This document shows, piece after piece, positions 5,527-6,169 of a DNA stretch of 6,169 nt (position 1 is the stretch's first letter; each line of letters starts with the position of its first letter). The notes below the pieces were generated by a model. The model did no database searches and was not told where the DNA came from. It was given only the letters and a program-made list of their open reading frames with translations. The stretch spans positions 1 through 6,169 of the forward strand of contig JBCBRU010000544.1 of NCBI GenBank assembly GCA_039819565.1, given 5' to 3'. Origin of the DNA: JAHQVK01 sp039819565. GTDB lineage: Bacteria; Myxococcota; Kuafuiibacteriia; Kuafuiibacteriales; Kuafuiibacteriaceae. The position numbers and the translations under genes were made by a program.

Positions 5527-6169
5527 TCAATCCGACGAGGGAGAAAAGGTCGCCCGCGACGGGCTCGACGGGAGGGTGAGATCGCTCCCCGAGGGGGAGG
5601 GCACGCCGGCGGAAGGACTCGCGGGCCGGCGCCGGGTATAGCTCCCTCCGCCTCCGCCCGAAGAAGAGGTCGCCACCGGCATGGACAGGCTGCCGTTGAC
5701 CTCGAGCCCCTTGAGCATGCCCTCCAGGTTGCCCAGGTCGATGGGCAGCAGAACTTCGGCGTCCTCCCGAGCCAGCGACCGGATCTGCACCAGGTACTTC
5801 TCGACGAGCTGGAGCTTGAGGGCCTTTCCGCCGCCTTCCATCTCGACCGCGGCCGCGATCTTCTCGATGGACTCCGCGGTCGCCCGGGCCAAAGCGAGGA
5901 TCTCGGCCGCCTTACCCTCAGCCTCGTTCACGCGCTTCTGCATCTCACCCTCGGACCGGTTGATCATCTCCTGCTTGAGACCCTCGGCTCGATTGATCAT
6001 GGACTGCTTCTCGCCCTCGGCGCGAGCGACCATGGCCTTTCGATTGCGTTCGGCCGTGACCTGCTTCTCCATCGCGTCCTGCACGGTGAAGGGAGGCTGG
6101 ATGTTCTTGATCTCGTAGCGATGCACCCGGATGCCCCAAGTGGCTCCAGCCTCCTCGAGCACCTGCACC
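5527..6169 (-). CDS. stomatin/paraslipin SPFH (band 7) protein, C-terminal part (cut by window edge)
   Basis: The minus-strand frame is open from the right edge to a TGA at 5529-5527, 213 codons. The GTG at the very edge is most likely an internal Val, because the sequence begins inside the SPFH domain: VQVLEEAGATWGIRV then HRYEIKNIQPP (local residues 1-26) matches the end of band 7 domains. Next comes the Ala/Glu-rich coiled coil of stomatins, then LKLQLVEKYLVQIRSLARED and VLLPIDLGNLEGML (local 117-152), which resembles the paraslipin/SLP-2 branch. The tail from about 170 is Gly, Ser and Pro rich and probably disordered. Family members form oligomeric rings on membranes and organise membrane microdomains or assist membrane proteases. 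The N-terminal membrane anchor would lie outside the window. An NfeD-type partner gene often sits nearby but is not in view. The gene converges with the fibro-slime gene, stops 9 bp apart. Confidence 0.92.
   Translation of the reverse strand, partial: VQVLEEAGATWGIRVHRYEIKNIQPPFTVQDAMEKQVTAERNRKAMVARAEGEKQSMINRAEGLKQEMINRSEGEMQKRVNEAEGKAAEILALARATAESIEKIAAAVEMEGGGKALKLQLVEKYLVQIRSLAREDAEVLLPIDLGNLEGMLKGLEVNGSLSMPVATSSSGGGGGSYTRRRPASPSAGVPSPSGSDLTLPSSPSRATFSPSSD
5893..6024 (-). repeat. 11-residue coiled-coil repeat in the SPFH protein
   Basis: Four copies of [RE]-[AS]-E-G recur at exactly 11-residue steps (local residues 49, 60, 71 and 82): RAEGEKQSMIN, RAEGLKQEMIN, RSEGEMQKRVN, EAEGKAAEILA. 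This hendecad period is characteristic of the stomatin C-terminal coiled coil that drives ring assembly. The DNA repeats are imperfect, as expected for an old protein repeat. Confidence 0.8.

Noticed and set aside
5515..5529. TGAG...CTCA inverted repeat between the convergent stops as a terminator
   Set aside because: Only four base pairs and no T-tract on either strand, which is too weak to support.

Overview
This GC-rich window looks like chromosomal DNA from a myxobacterium (Myxococcota). The inference rests on the central gene, which combines Cys-rich DUF4215-type repeats (the 'Myxococcus cysteine-rich repeat') with two fibro-slime/PA14-like domains. It is also supported by the density of secreted lipoprotein-type proteins, the GC-ending codons and GTG starts. 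The exact genus cannot be read from the sequence.

Layout. On the minus strand, positions 1965 to 520 encode a lipoprotein with a PKD-like domain followed by two beta-helix-like units. It is followed after 62 nt by the 5' part of a second lipoprotein gene (457 to 1, running off the left edge). That second protein carries the conserved motifs of the DUF2891 family. It starts at GTG and is easily missed. These two genes look like an operon. On the plus strand, 2134-5517 encodes a 1127-residue exported protein with eleven Cys-rich repeats and two fibro-slime domains, built by an internal duplication with a 462-463 residue offset. The 168-bp divergent spacer 1966-2133 holds two TTTCGAAAC copies flanking a perfect inverted repeat, and is the natural place for shared regulation. 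At the right edge, 6169 to 5527 on the minus strand is the C-terminal part of a stomatin/paraslipin (SPFH, band 7) membrane-scaffold protein. It converges on the fibro-slime gene with only 9 bp between stop codons.

How the genes may work together (inference). All three genes around the divergent spacer encode predicted exported, probably lipid-anchored proteins. They could form a cell-surface or extracellular-matrix module: a large Ca2+/glycan-binding-like adhesin on one side, and a beta-helix lipoprotein plus a DUF2891 lipoprotein on the other. The SPFH gene is probably an unrelated housekeeping neighbour. No RNA genes, mobile elements, CRISPR arrays or convincing intrinsic terminators were seen. 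No stretch over 300 bases lacks a gene.
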